Of a stretch of DNA of 32,949 bases, positions 1-9,186 are shown one piece after another. The DNA is taken from positions 1 through 32,949 of the forward strand of contig DGUV01000095.1 in the NCBI GenBank assembly GCA_002395775.1. The letters run 5' to 3'. The position numbers were made by a program, and so were the translations under genes. Source of the stretch: Prevotellaceae bacterium UBA4301. GTDB lineage: Bacteria; Bacteroidota; Bacteroidia; Bacteroidales; Bacteroidaceae. Each line of letters begins with the position of its first letter. Position 1 is the stretch's first letter. Under the pieces are notes generated by a model, which ran no database searches, was not told the DNA's origin, and saw nothing but the letters and a program-made list of their open reading frames with translations.

Positions 1-560
1 TGATGCTTATCTGTGCCATGATGACCAGTATCTCCATAGTCCGTGAAAAAGAACGTGGCACGATGGAAGTCCTGCTTGTTTCACCCGTCCGTCCACTTTT
101 GGTCATCGTAGCCAAGGCAGTGCCCTATCTCGTTCTTGCCTTTGTGATACTGGCGTCAATATTGCTCATGTCTCGCTTTGTTCTCAATGTTCCACTCGAA
201 GGTTCCATCCTATCCATCATCCTTGTTAGTGGCATCTACATTCTCTTGGCCCTGTCGCTCGGTTTACTCATCTCCAATGTTGCCCAGAGCCAACTTGTGG
301 CTTTGCTTATGTCGGCAATGGTCCTCTTGATGCCTATCGTCATGCTCTCGGGAATGCTCTTCCCTGTCGAGTCCATGCCCACGCCCTTGCAATGGCTCTC
401 CGCCATCGTTCCACCTCGCTACTATATTCAGGCCATGCGTAAACTCATGATTATGGGTGTGGGCATACGTGAAGTCAGTCGTGAGGTTGCCATTCTCTCC
501 GCTATGACTGTCTTCCTCCTCACCGTTGCCCTTGCAAAGTTTAAGAATAGATTGGAATAA
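1..560 (+). CDS. ABC-2 type transporter permease, C-terminal part (5' end outside window)
   Basis: Membrane subunit of an ABC exporter of the YhhJ/YbhS (ABC-2) family, which pairs with a cytosolic ATPase and usually a periplasmic HlyD-type adaptor. The reading frame is open at the left edge, so the visible 185 residues from the first in-window ATG are only the C-terminal half. The family hallmark 'REKERGTMEVLLVSPV' lies near residue 14 of the visible part and is followed by about five hydrophobic segments, with the usual 'SGMLFPVESMP' loop before the last pair. A second permease of the same family follows 113 bases downstream in the same direction, as is usual when two such permeases form a heterodimer. 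The substrate cannot be told from sequence. Confidence 0.9.
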   Translation, partial: MLICAMMTSISIVREKERGTMEVLLVSPVRPLLVIVAKAVPYLVLAFVILASILLMSRFVLNVPLEGSILSIILVSGIYILLALSLGLLISNVAQSQLVALLMSAMVLLMPIVMLSGMLFPVESMPTPLQWLSAIVPPRYYIQAMRKLMIMGVGIREVSREVAILSAMTVFLLTVALAKFKNRLE

Positions 561-597
561 GACCCTACTAGCGCTAATGACAATTGAAATAGTAATT

Positions 598-636
598 CTT
601 GCTCCGCTGCTCTACGCAAGCGTCACTGCTTCGCAG
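598..636 (+). repeat. 39-base dispersed repeat copy 1
   Basis: This stretch between the two permease genes matches 25707-25745 at 30 of 39 aligned positions without gaps. The shared words are CTTGCTCCG at the start and CACnGCTnCGCAG at the end. It lies in an otherwise featureless 113-base spacer that ends in AT-rich sequence before the next start codon. Confidence 0.5.
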
Positions 637-673
637 ATGCCGAGCGCATAATTTCTAATTTGTAACTAATAAA

Positions 674-1729
674 ATGCTTAAGCATTTAATAATTAAAGAG
701 TTCCTCCAGATACGGCGCAATTCGTTCCTGCCCCGACTTATCGTCATGTTCCCCATCATGATTATGTGTATTATGCCTTGGGTTATGAACCAGGAAGTCA
801 AGAACATCCGTGTGGTTGTGGTTGATACCGACCATACTCCGTCGAGCCAGCGACTCGTCCATCAGGTTGAGGCCAGTCGTTACTTCATCTTTCAGGGTCA
901 AGCCCCATCTTATCGCGAGGCGATGCGACAGATTGAACACAGTCAGGCCGACGTCATTCTAGAGGTACACGACGGTCAAGTCCTCATTGCCGCCAATGCT
1001 GTCAACGGAACCAAGGGAGCTATGGGTTCTGCCTATCTCAGTCAGATAGTAATGAATTCAAAGACATCTGAACAATCTCTGAGTTCTTTGGCCTCTGCGT
1101 CCTCAGTGCTAACATTATATAACAAAGAACAAAGCTACAAGCGCTTCATGATACCCGCCTTGCTGGCCATCGTCGTCATGCTCATGTGTGGGTTCCTTCC
1201 AGCCCTGAACATTGTTAGCGAGAAGGAAAGCGGTACCATCGAGCAGATGAACGTCACTCCCGTTTCCAAGTTCTCCTTCATCCTCGCCAAGCTTATACCA
1301 TATTGGCTCATAGCCCTCTTTGTCATCAGTGTATGTCTCCTGCTTTCATGGCTCATCTACGGGATCACCTGTCAGGGACCACTTCTACTAGTCTATCTGC
1401 TGGCTATGCTTCTCGCCCTGTTCTTCTCCTCCTTCGGGCTCATCATATCCAACTACAGCGAAACCCTTCGGCAAGCCATCTTTGTCATGTGGTTCTTCGT
1501 TGTCTGTCTGCTCTTGCTGAGTGGCTTGTTCACACCTGTCCGCTCCATGCCCGACTGGTCGTACCTCACCACTTACGTCAATCCCATGCACTACTTCATC
1601 GATGCCATCCGCACGGTCTTTCTCCGTGGAGGTGGTATTTCCTCTATTGCTCATCAGGTCTTAGCTCTCGCCCTCATTGGCCTGACCATGTCCGTTTGGG
1701 CCGTCCAAAGTTATAAGAAGAACAACTGA
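674..1729 (+). CDS. ABC-2 type transporter permease
   Basis: Full-length (351 residues) inner-membrane permease of the YhhJ/YbhR ABC-2 family. One membrane helix lies at residues 20-40. A soluble periplasmic domain of about 130 residues follows ('VVVVDTDHTPSSQRLV'), and then five helices from about residue 160 to 345. The motif 'VSEKESGTIEQMNVTPVS' near residue 181 is the equivalent of the REKE(R)GT motif in the preceding permease, and 'SGLFTPVRSMPDWSYLTTYVNP' is the typical loop before the last helix. It is probably the partner of the upstream permease in one exporter and one operon. Its start was chosen at the first ATG because the protein then begins with the usual short cytosolic tail before helix 1. 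Drug or small-molecule efflux is the common family role, but the substrate is unknown. Confidence 0.92.
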   Translation: MLKHLIIKEFLQIRRNSFLPRLIVMFPIMIMCIMPWVMNQEVKNIRVVVVDTDHTPSSQRLVHQVEASRYFIFQGQAPSYREAMRQIEHSQADVILEVHDGQVLIAANAVNGTKGAMGSAYLSQIVMNSKTSEQSLSSLASASSVLTLYNKEQSYKRFMIPALLAIVVMLMCGFLPALNIVSEKESGTIEQMNVTPVSKFSFILAKLIPYWLIALFVISVCLLLSWLIYGITCQGPLLLVYLLAMLLALFFSSFGLIISNYSETLRQAIFVMWFFVVCLLLLSGLFTPVRSMPDWSYLTTYVNPMHYFIDAIRTVFLRGGGISSIAHQVLALALIGLTMSVWAVQSYKKNN

Positions 1730-1774
1730 GTGGCCTGCAGCCATTGTCCTTAGTTCACTACACTGAACACACAA

Positions 1775-1806
1775 AGAACCGAGAAACCCATAGGATTCTC
1801 GGCTCT
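1775..1806. terminator. Probable bidirectional terminator between convergent genes
   Basis: CCGAGAA (1779-1785) pairs with TTCTCGG (1796-1802) around a 10-base loop. After one mismatch the stem continues for three more pairs. It sits between the permease stop and the GH31 stop, which converge. T-rich sequence follows on both sides, so it may serve both genes. Confidence 0.55.
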
Positions 1807-1876
1807 CTTTATGCTTAATAGCCAGCAATCTGCGCTAACTATTAACTATTATCTTAATCTTTCTACTGTCGTTGCC

Positions 1877-4237
1877 TTAGATTTTCACCTTCACTTCCTT
1901 ACCATTGTAGTTCACGGTCTTCACGGCTTGCGTGCCAGCGAGACGGACACGGAAGGTGCGCTCCCCGAGCATGCCGGGGAACTGGCCCTGACGGCGGGCG
2001 ATGGTGAGTTCGCCCTTCTTGTCGTTCCACTTCATGGGGATGGTGGCATAGATGCCTTGCTCGTAACGGTAGGAGTCGCCCTCGTCCTCGTAGAGGGTGA
2101 ACTGACCATCGGCACCGGGATAAACGACGATGTCGAGTTCGTCCCACTGGTGCTCAGAGGCATACTGCATGACGGGGGCAAGAGGCAAGATGGCGCCAGA
2201 GCGAACCATCATGGGTGCCTGAGCGAACGGGGTGGGGATGGTGACCTCCTGACCGCCCTGATAGCGCTGTTCGGTGTAGAAGTCATACCAATCAGTGCCC
2301 TGTGGCAGGTACTTTGTGGCCTTTGCCTCACGACGGAAATCGACTTGTCCCTCCATGCGGGTGTCTTCGTTGGTGAACTGTGGGCGGGTGATGGGTAGGG
2401 CCAGCAGGGAACGTCCGAAGAGGAACTCGTCGGTGAGGTCCCATGTACGACGGTCATTGGGGAAGTCATAGACGAGGGCACGCATGTAACTCTCTCCGTC
2501 GTGGGTTACGCCCCATGCCGTGCTATAGATGTAGGGCAGGAGACGATAGCGCAGGCGGATGGTCTGTTCGATGGCGTCGAACGCGGGTTCGCCTTTCTTT
2601 CCAAACTGATAGATCTCGCGAGGAGCATCAGCACCGTGACTGCGGAAGACGGGGCAGAAGAGGCCGAACTGCATCCAACGGACATAAAGTTCCTGATAGT
2701 TGGGGTTGTGGGGTGCATTACTGCCTCCATAGCGACCGCAGAAGAAGCCTCCGATGTCGGTGTTGACATTGGGACACCCCGTCATGGTATAGTTGAGGCA
2801 GAGGGGTATCTGCTTGCGTAGAACATCCCACGAGGAGGTGACGTCGCCACTCCACAGACCTGCTCCATAGCGCTGTTGACCTGCAAAAGCAGAACGTGTC
2901 ATGATGAACACGCGTTTGTCCTTGTTGATGCTGCGCTGGTTTTCGTAAACGCCACTCACTGAGGCGAGGGGGAAAGCATTGCGATGAGAGCGATAGGTGC
3001 CCTGGGCAGGGATGCCGAGCGAGGGAGACGCACCGACGGGATGATCATAGTCCGTGTCCTTTGCATCGAACTGGTCGGGATCAGTGCTGTCCATCCACCA
3101 AGCATCGATGCCATAGTCATGAAGGCGACGGAGATGCTTCCAATAGATGTTGCGAGCCTCCTGGCTGTAGGGGTCATAGACACGCACCCCGCTGGGGTAT
3201 TCACGCTTGGGAGGCCATATGCCACTGCCGCTCTGGGGCCAGGTCTCGAAGTCGAAGAGCAAGCCCTTCTCTTCGAGTTCCTTGTATTGGTGCGTCATGG
3301 GACCGAAACTGGCCCAGATACTAATCATGAGGTGGGCATTCTGCTCGTGGACACGATCCACCATGCGTTTGCCGTCGGCAAATTCCTCGTTGAGGAAGTC
3401 CATTGCATTCCACAGGTAGTTTGAACCCCAGTACTGCCAGTCCTGAATGATGCCATCGAGGGGTACGCCGTTCTTACGATGCCAGTCGACAACATTGAGG
3501 AGCTCGCGACTCGACTTGTAGCGTTCGCGGCACTGCCAATAACCGAAGGTCCATAGTGGGAACATAGGCACTTGGCCTGAGAGTTGGCGCATGAGGCGAT
3601 TGACGCCGTCGGCCGAACGTCCATACATGAAGTAGTAGTCGAGGCGATTGCCCGTCTCAGGGCTGAAGGTCATGCCTTCGGGCGTGTCGCGGAAGTCGGC
3701 GCGGGCGTAGTGGTCCCAATAGATGCCCCATCCCTTAATAGACTGGATGACATACTGATAGTCTTCCTGGTTGGACTGTTCCATGAGGAGTCGGTCGGTG
3801 CCTCGGCGGTTGAGTTTTCCGTCCTGCAGGGCTCCGAGTCCGTAGATGGTTTCGTCCGTGTCCAGCGTGTAAGTCTGTGCGAGGCGGGGTGTCAGGACGG
3901 TCTGTTTCTCCCTGAGCAGGTTGCGACCTTTCGCGAGGAACTGCACCTGTCCGTCCTTCTTGCTGACGACCACGGTGAGCGCCTGGCTGGCAAGGGTCAC
4001 CTCTCGGGACGTCTCCTTCACGCTCAGCCGCACGTTTGCTTCGGGTTGCATGGTGACGACCAGACTTTTTGCTTCCTCCTTGGCGAGGTCGGTTCCGTGC
4101 TCGACGCGCACAATATCGGACGAAAGGAATGTGATGCGTGTTTGCACTTCGTTGGCGCGAACAACGGTGGGCAGCGTTGCAGCTCTTGAGGCCAGCGTCA
4201 GGCCGGCGAGCATCAGTAAGCAGATGATTCTTTTCAT
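1877..4237 (-). CDS. Glycoside hydrolase family 31 (alpha-glucosidase/alpha-xylosidase type), secreted
   Basis: A 786-residue exported glycosidase with an N-terminal signal peptide (residues 1-20, cleavage after SRAA). A DUF4968/galactose-mutarotase-like N-domain ('YGLGALQDGKLNRRGTDRLL', about 132-151) is followed by the GH31 TIM barrel from about residue 225 and a C-terminal DUF5110-like beta domain ('YPGADGQFTLYEDEGDSY'). The nucleophile should be D383 in 'AWWMDSTDPD' and the acid/base D465 in 'LWSGDVTSSWD', both in classic family contexts. No PA14 insert is seen, unlike some Bacteroides xyloglucan-specific members. Substrate choice between alpha-glucosides and alpha-xylosides cannot be made from sequence alone. 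It starts 15 bases after the sugar-kinase-like gene stop, so the two are probably cotranscribed. Confidence 0.95.
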   Translation of the reverse strand: MKRIICLLMLAGLTLASRAATLPTVVRANEVQTRITFLSSDIVRVEHGTDLAKEEAKSLVVTMQPEANVRLSVKETSREVTLASQALTVVVSKKDGQVQFLAKGRNLLREKQTVLTPRLAQTYTLDTDETIYGLGALQDGKLNRRGTDRLLMEQSNQEDYQYVIQSIKGWGIYWDHYARADFRDTPEGMTFSPETGNRLDYYFMYGRSADGVNRLMRQLSGQVPMFPLWTFGYWQCRERYKSSRELLNVVDWHRKNGVPLDGIIQDWQYWGSNYLWNAMDFLNEEFADGKRMVDRVHEQNAHLMISIWASFGPMTHQYKELEEKGLLFDFETWPQSGSGIWPPKREYPSGVRVYDPYSQEARNIYWKHLRRLHDYGIDAWWMDSTDPDQFDAKDTDYDHPVGASPSLGIPAQGTYRSHRNAFPLASVSGVYENQRSINKDKRVFIMTRSAFAGQQRYGAGLWSGDVTSSWDVLRKQIPLCLNYTMTGCPNVNTDIGGFFCGRYGGSNAPHNPNYQELYVRWMQFGLFCPVFRSHGADAPREIYQFGKKGEPAFDAIEQTIRLRYRLLPYIYSTAWGVTHDGESYMRALVYDFPNDRRTWDLTDEFLFGRSLLALPITRPQFTNEDTRMEGQVDFRREAKATKYLPQGTDWYDFYTEQRYQGGQEVTIPTPFAQAPMMVRSGAILPLAPVMQYASEHQWDELDIVVYPGADGQFTLYEDEGDSYRYEQGIYATIPMKWNDKKGELTIARRQGQFPGMLGERTFRVRLAGTQAVKTVNYNGKEVKVKI

Positions 4238-4252
4238 ATTGGTATTGTTAGT

Positions 4253-5083
4253 TTAGTGTGAGGTCAGGTATTCCACCATGCCGTCGATGGGTCGCTTCAG
4301 TATGCGTCCGAGCGTCATTCCCTCCAGACGGAGGGCCTCACGGAGTTCGTCGGCATAGGAGTGGGCAATGCCGCCCACGAAGGAGACAGGTAGGTCGGGC
4401 CTGCGGTATTGTGCCACATTGCGACGCAGGAAACGGCGCAGTTCGTCGATGAGGAACGAGCGTATCTCTGCCTCTTCGCGATGCCGCCCAAGGAAGGGCA
4501 CGAGAGAGGCCAGGAAACGGTTGGGAAGCGGCTGGCGATACACCTTGTCGATGATGTCTGCGCGCGTGAGGCCCGTCTCTTCCTCGAAGGCCTGGCACAG
4601 GGCAGGGGAGAACTGCGACTTGAGCACGTTGCCCACTAACAGTCGCCCCAGGACGGCCCCACTGCCTTCGTCGCCCAGAATCCATCCGAGCGGCGACACA
4701 TTCTGGACGATTCCCTCTCCGTCGTAGAGACAGGAGTTGGAACCCGTGCCCAGGATGCAGGCAATGCCCTCCTCTCCCTGGCACAGGGCATGGGCAGCGC
4801 CCAGCAGATCGCTCTCGACGTGCGTCTCGGCCTGAGGAAAGCACCTCTCGAGCACACCCCTCACCACATCGGAGTAAGGAGGGATGCAACCCGCACCATA
4901 GAAGAAGACACTCAGGTCCCCTCTCCACTCCCTTCGGACGGGGTGTACGGCTTTCTCTATTTCCTTCTCCGTGTCGCGGACGGGATTGATGCCCAGGGTC
5001 TCCAATTCCTGGCGCCGGCCCTCGTCGTCGATGAAGACCCACGAGGTCTTGGTGCTGCCGCTGTCGGCTATCAGATAGTTCAT
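4253..5083 (-). CDS. BadF/BadG/BcrA/BcrD-type ATPase, likely N-acetylglucosamine-kinase-like
   Basis: A 276-residue cytosolic protein of the ASKHA fold. The phosphate-1 motif 'ADSGSTKTSW' is at residues 6-15. A likely catalytic Asp lies in 'ESDLLGAAHAL' (D92), the phosphate-2 motif 'LGTGSNSCLYDG' at 111-122, 'LGDEGSGAVLGR' at 136-147, and the adenosine-type motif 'SFVGGIAHSYADEL' near the C-terminus. Bacteroidota members of this family are mostly annotated as GlcNAc kinases or BadF-family ATPases; the sugar preference here is inference. It lies between the ZIP transporter (42 bases upstream) and GH31 (15 bases downstream). The GH31 neighbour makes a sugar-kinase role plausible. Confidence 0.85.
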   Translation of the reverse strand: MNYLIADSGSTKTSWVFIDDEGRRQELETLGINPVRDTEKEIEKAVHPVRREWRGDLSVFFYGAGCIPPYSDVVRGVLERCFPQAETHVESDLLGAAHALCQGEEGIACILGTGSNSCLYDGEGIVQNVSPLGWILGDEGSGAVLGRLLVGNVLKSQFSPALCQAFEEETGLTRADIIDKVYRQPLPNRFLASLVPFLGRHREEAEIRSFLIDELRRFLRRNVAQYRRPDLPVSFVGGIAHSYADELREALRLEGMTLGRILKRPIDGMVEYLTSH

Positions 5084-5125
5084 GGCTATGTGCGTTTTCT
5101 GTTTGTTTAGTTCCTATTTCCAGTT

Positions 5126-5914
5126 TTACCCCATCACCACGTCGAGCACCATCATCAGCACGAAGCCGATGGCAAAACCTATGGTGCTGAGGTTGGAGTG
5201 CTTTCCCTCCGAAGCCTCGGGGATGAGTTCCTCCACCACTACGTAGAACATGGCACCGGCGGCAAAGGCCAGCATGTAGGGCAGAACGGGGGTGAGCAGC
5301 GATGCCATCAGCACTACGGTCAATCCGCCCACGGGCTCCACGGCACCGCTCAGGCTGCCGATGAGGAACGAACGCCAGCGCGAATTGCCCTCCGCACGCA
5401 TGGGCATGGAGATGATGGCCCCTTCGGGCACGTTCTGTATGGCTATGCCCAACGATACGGCCACGGCCGAAGCCAGTGTGATGCCTGCCATGCCCTGTTC
5501 GGCTCCGGCAAACACCACGCCCACGGCCATGCCTTCGGGCAGGTTGTGGATGGTGACGGCCAGGGCCAGCATGGCGGTGCGCGAGAGTCGCGAACGAGGA
5601 CCCTCGGGCGTGTCAGTGCCGATGTGGAGGTGAGGCGTCAGTTCGTCCAGCAGCAACAGGAAGGCGATGCCCAGGAGGAAACCTACGGCGGCGGGCAGCA
5701 CGCTCCAGGCGCCTCGGCTCTCCTCCATCTCCATGGCTGGTATCAGCAGCGACCACACCGATGCGGCCACCATCACTCCTGATGCAAAGCCCAGGAGAGA
5801 CTTCTGTACGCGCTCGGGCATCTCGTCCTTCATGAAGAAGACAAAGGCCGACCCGAGCATGGTGCCCAACAGAGGGATGAGCAATCCGACGGAGAGTGTG
5901 AGGATGTTGTCCAT
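5126..5914 (-). CDS. ZIP family divalent metal transporter
   Basis: A 262-residue inner-membrane protein with about eight hydrophobic segments. It has the two ZIP metal-site motifs: 'HNLPEGMAVG' (residues 123-132) in the fourth helix and 'QNVPEGAIIS' (160-169) in the fifth, where Gln replaces the first His as in GufA-type members. The E-rich 'VVVEELIPEASEG' segment sits near the C-terminus. A variable loop after 'DELTPHLHIG' (about 90-99) carries two His and may bind metal. Zinc or iron uptake is the usual role. It is spaced 37 bases from the upstream peptidase-like gene and 42 bases from the downstream kinase gene, consistent with readthrough transcription. Confidence 0.93.
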   Translation of the reverse strand: MDNILTLSVGLLIPLLGTMLGSAFVFFMKDEMPERVQKSLLGFASGVMVAASVWSLLIPAMEMEESRGAWSVLPAAVGFLLGIAFLLLLDELTPHLHIGTDTPEGPRSRLSRTAMLALAVTIHNLPEGMAVGVVFAGAEQGMAGITLASAVAVSLGIAIQNVPEGAIISMPMRAEGNSRWRSFLIGSLSGAVEPVGGLTVVLMASLLTPVLPYMLAFAAGAMFYVVVEELIPEASEGKHSNLSTIGFAIGFVLMMVLDVVMG

Positions 5915-5951
5915 GATTACTTTATACTCTGGGTCTATGCCTTGTCCTCAA

Positions 5952-8900
5952 TCACTTAATCACAACCTTGCGGCCGTTTCGTATGTATATGCCCTTGGGA
6001 AGCGATGAGGTGACACGTCGTCCGCCAAGGTCATAGGTTTCGTTGTTTTCAGGCTTGGTGTCGAGCTCCACGCCTTCGATGCCGGTGGGCAGTGTATTGG
6101 GGTTGGCCTGTCCAAAGACATTTGTCTGATGGAACTTCACTCGGTAGGGCCATTGCTCCACGGTGCTTTCCTCGCTCCAACTGAGCCAGTCGCGTGTCCA
6201 GTAGAGGGTGGGGGCACCACTGACTACGAGCCACAGATACTGGCAGCCTGCGGGGCAGTCGAAGGCTACGGTCTGCTCGGGCTTTGTGCGGCTGGCCGAG
6301 GTGATGTCGCCATAGACACGGGTGCCGTCCTTCTTTAGCGCTACGAAGCCCAGACGCCAGCCTGCACGTGTGGCATTGTAGCTGTTGTAGCCGTCGGCTC
6401 CTGCTTCGCCCTCAAATTCCACATACACCCTTTTTGCCGTGGTGGGCACATTGAGCCGGATGGCATTGTTGCCCCAGTTCTCGATGCAGTTGGCCTGTGT
6501 GGGCCACCAGTATCCGTCGGCATCCTTGGTGAGTGACGTCTGGTTTCGGAAGCCTATCCTGTCCTTGCCGCGGTCGCGGATGGGGTCGAGGTCGAAGGTG
6601 GTCATGCGTGCACCGTACTCCCACATCTCGTCGCCCAGCTGGTTGAGCTTTTGGGTAGTGGTTCCCGTCATGGTCAGGCGCATGTAGGCCTGCAGGGGGT
6701 CTTCGGGACTCTTCGATTCGTTCCAGAGCCGGCCGATGATGCCCATACCGTGTTTGTGGCACATGTAGTCCTGAATGAAGTAGTTGTTGTAGCGGAGGTC
6801 AACGCAGAGGGGGTGGCGGTGCAGCCCGTTGATGGTGCCGCCAAACCAGTCGTTGCCCTGATTGGAATCCCAAACAAACTGCATGTGAGGATAGAACTTG
6901 TAGGCTTGCCACTGGGCACACATTTCCCAGAAGACATTCAGGGTCGATTGTCCCCAGTTGTACATCCAGCCGTTCCAGTCGCCGTTGTCGCAATGCGTCT
7001 GGTACTGGAAGCAGTGACCAATCTCGTGGGCCACGGTCTGTCCTGAGCGGGAGGTGTGGGCACCGTTAGATAGGGTGAGCAGTCCGATCTGGTCGTCGAT
7101 GCCGCTTCCGCTGGCCTCCCATTCGGTGGAGTGCTTGAGGCGGATAATCATCTTGTAGGTGTCGGTCTTCGATTTTCCCTGATTGATGGTGATGAACTTC
7201 AGACTGTCGGCATAGAACTCAAAGATGCGGTCGGCATTGGCCAGAATGCCTGGGACGGCACTGGGAATGTCGGTTCCGTAGCCTTTCTCCCAGAAAAGTA
7301 TCCAGTGTTTCGACTGTGTCGAGCGTTCGTATGACCAGTAACTGTTGGGGTTCTGCAGTTCGGTCTCCGTTCCACAGGCGCTTCCGCTGCAGTATATCTT
7401 CTTGTCGACGGCCTTGATGCGCGTGTTCAGCGAGTTTGCTGCTGTCTTCAGTTGCGCACTGGTCAGGGTATAGTTGGTCAGTTTCTCGCGGGCCGTGGCG
7501 ATGGCGGCCTCAAGGTTATTCACGGCCGTGGCCTTGCGCTGGTCATCCTGCCACCAGCCGAGAACGGTCAGAGCATAGTCGATGCGTTCCTGCAGGGCGT
7601 CGTAGAGGGCTCGTGAGTCCTTTGCTCCTTCCAGGGCGGTCAGCAGGGCTGTGCGGGCTTCGGTAAGTGCGTTGAGGTCGTAGGTGACATGGCCTTCGTC
7701 GTCGGTGCCTGTGCCTTGCAGGGCCTTACGTGCCGACTCGATGGCTTGGCTGAGGGCGTCGGCAGCACTTTGCTGCACGCCCAGTTCCAGATAGGCCTCT
7801 CCGCTTTCCACTAGTTTCCCTACTTCCTCGGCCACGTCGGCATTGGTGAGTGCTCCGATGTACTGAAGTTTGAAGTTATCGACACACAGGTAGTTGCCCG
7901 TTGCCCCCTTGGCCAGCAAGCCTATCTCCACCTCCTCGCCATCCTCGACGACAGCAAAGGTCACGATGTACTGCTTCATGGCAGTCACGGGGGTGTGGCT
8001 GACGCCGGCAACGAGGTCGGCGCCGGTCTGTGCCGCGCCCTTGTTGGTGGTGCTGTTCGAACCGCTTTGCTGGATGTTGAGCGCATAGGCCGTGAGTCTG
8101 TACCTACCGCAGGGCAGTTTGCTGATGGTCTGGGTCACCGATGCGTCGCCCACCTGCTGGCCGATGCCGACCCACGATTCCAGATAGTAGGTGCCCTGTT
8201 TGCGCGAAAAGACGGAGTTGGACTGTAGCTGCATGTTCTTGACGGTCCAGTTTGCCGTTCCATCGGTTTCAAAGGAGGGGTTCAGGATGTATTTCGTCAC
8301 GTCCACTGGCGACTGCTCCGAGGCATTGAGCATCTTGTATGCCTCTATGGCCTTGCTGAGCACATAGTTGGCCTCCAGCACTTGCGGCATGGTGGCGTCG
8401 GCTGCGTCGTACACCTGCTGGGCCTGTGTGATGGCCGTCAGCAGCTCGGCGGCTCCCTGTCCGGTGCCGTCGCCATAGAGGGTGTTTCCGCTGTTGATGT
8501 TGGCCTTCAGGGCGGCTTTGCTCACCGTCATGTCCTTGCCCATGATGCGCACATAGTCGATGAGCAGGCAGGCCGAGTTGGAAGAACCGCCAGCCGCAGC
8601 CTTGTAGCCTATCTGCAGCCGGCCCTTGGTGGACTTGGTGAGGGTGAAGGTGATGCTGTCCAGCGTCCAGGCCTTGGCGGCATAGCTCGTGAGGGCCGAC
8701 GCCACGGCTGTTCCCGACGTGGGCACCCATGCCAGCTGCGAAGTCCCCTTGGTGGCGGTCTTTCCGTTGTAGGTGGGGGCGTAGATGGTGTAGGTGCCGG
8801 CGGGGAGTGTCACGGTCTGGTAGAAGACGAACGTCTGTTCCCATCCCGTCGAGAGGGCCAGAGCGCCTCCTGCCTCGCCGTCGTAGCCCTGTGCGGGCAC

Positions 8901-9149
8901 GGTGGCATTGTTGAATGTCCCCCCGAAGCCGAAGGCATAGGTGCCGGTGATGGTGTAGTCGGCCGAGAGCTCGGCTGTCCAGCCTTCCACTTCCAGCAGT
9001 TCCTGCGTCACGCGGGCCTTGCTTTCGGCAGGATAGTTGATTGCGGTGTCGAAACCTGCATTCTCAAGGAAATACTTTGTCACATCATCCTGTGCCCAGG
9101 CGGCAAAGGACGTAAGGCTAAGCAACGTAGCCAACAGTTTCATTTTCAT
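5952..9149 (-). CDS. Large secreted HEIGH metallopeptidase-like protein (DUF6055/M60-like) with two N-terminal binding-type modules
   Basis: A 1065-residue exported protein. I chose the ATG at 9149 because it gives a clean signal peptide (residues 1-20, ending AWAQ); the upstream in-frame extension overlaps plsC and is not signal-like. Two related beta modules start with 'DVTKYFLENAGFDT' (22-35) and 'DVTKYILNPSFETDG' (283-297), resembling carbohydrate-binding sandwiches. Helical FIVAR-like repeats fill about 434-580. The C-terminal half has 'HWILFWEKGYG' (615-625) and the zinc motif HEIGH at 708-712, with E742 ('FWEMCAQW') a candidate third ligand; this resembles the Bacteroidota DUF6055/M60-like proteins. 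The protein ends in a short 'YDLGGRRV...KGIYIRNGRKVVIK' tail, a common Bacteroidales C-terminal module related to sorting domains. The likely target is a host or plant glycoprotein, but this is not proven. Confidence 0.85.
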   Translation of the reverse strand: MKMKLLATLLSLTSFAAWAQDDVTKYFLENAGFDTAINYPAESKARVTQELLEVEGWTAELSADYTITGTYAFGFGGTFNNATVPAQGYDGEAGGALALSTGWEQTFVFYQTVTLPAGTYTIYAPTYNGKTATKGTSQLAWVPTSGTAVASALTSYAAKAWTLDSITFTLTKSTKGRLQIGYKAAAGGSSNSACLLIDYVRIMGKDMTVSKAALKANINSGNTLYGDGTGQGAAELLTAITQAQQVYDAADATMPQVLEANYVLSKAIEAYKMLNASEQSPVDVTKYILNPSFETDGTANWTVKNMQLQSNSVFSRKQGTYYLESWVGIGQQVGDASVTQTISKLPCGRYRLTAYALNIQQSGSNSTTNKGAAQTGADLVAGVSHTPVTAMKQYIVTFAVVEDGEEVEIGLLAKGATGNYLCVDNFKLQYIGALTNADVAEEVGKLVESGEAYLELGVQQSAADALSQAIESARKALQGTGTDDEGHVTYDLNALTEARTALLTALEGAKDSRALYDALQERIDYALTVLGWWQDDQRKATAVNNLEAAIATAREKLTNYTLTSAQLKTAANSLNTRIKAVDKKIYCSGSACGTETELQNPNSYWSYERSTQSKHWILFWEKGYGTDIPSAVPGILANADRIFEFYADSLKFITINQGKSKTDTYKMIIRLKHSTEWEASGSGIDDQIGLLTLSNGAHTSRSGQTVAHEIGHCFQYQTHCDNGDWNGWMYNWGQSTLNVFWEMCAQWQAYKFYPHMQFVWDSNQGNDWFGGTINGLHRHPLCVDLRYNNYFIQDYMCHKHGMGIIGRLWNESKSPEDPLQAYMRLTMTGTTTQKLNQLGDEMWEYGARMTTFDLDPIRDRGKDRIGFRNQTSLTKDADGYWWPTQANCIENWGNNAIRLNVPTTAKRVYVEFEGEAGADGYNSYNATRAGWRLGFVALKKDGTRVYGDITSASRTKPEQTVAFDCPAGCQYLWLVVSGAPTLYWTRDWLSWSEESTVEQWPYRVKFHQTNVFGQANPNTLPTGIEGVELDTKPENNETYDLGGRRVTSSLPKGIYIRNGRKVVIK

Positions 9150-9186
9150 GATTGTATGTGTGTTATGATTCTTTCGTGTTGTCTCC

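Noticed and set aside
561..673. tRNA-like fold between the permease genes
   Set aside because: No T-loop or anticodon arm can be drawn; the only pattern is the dispersed repeat.
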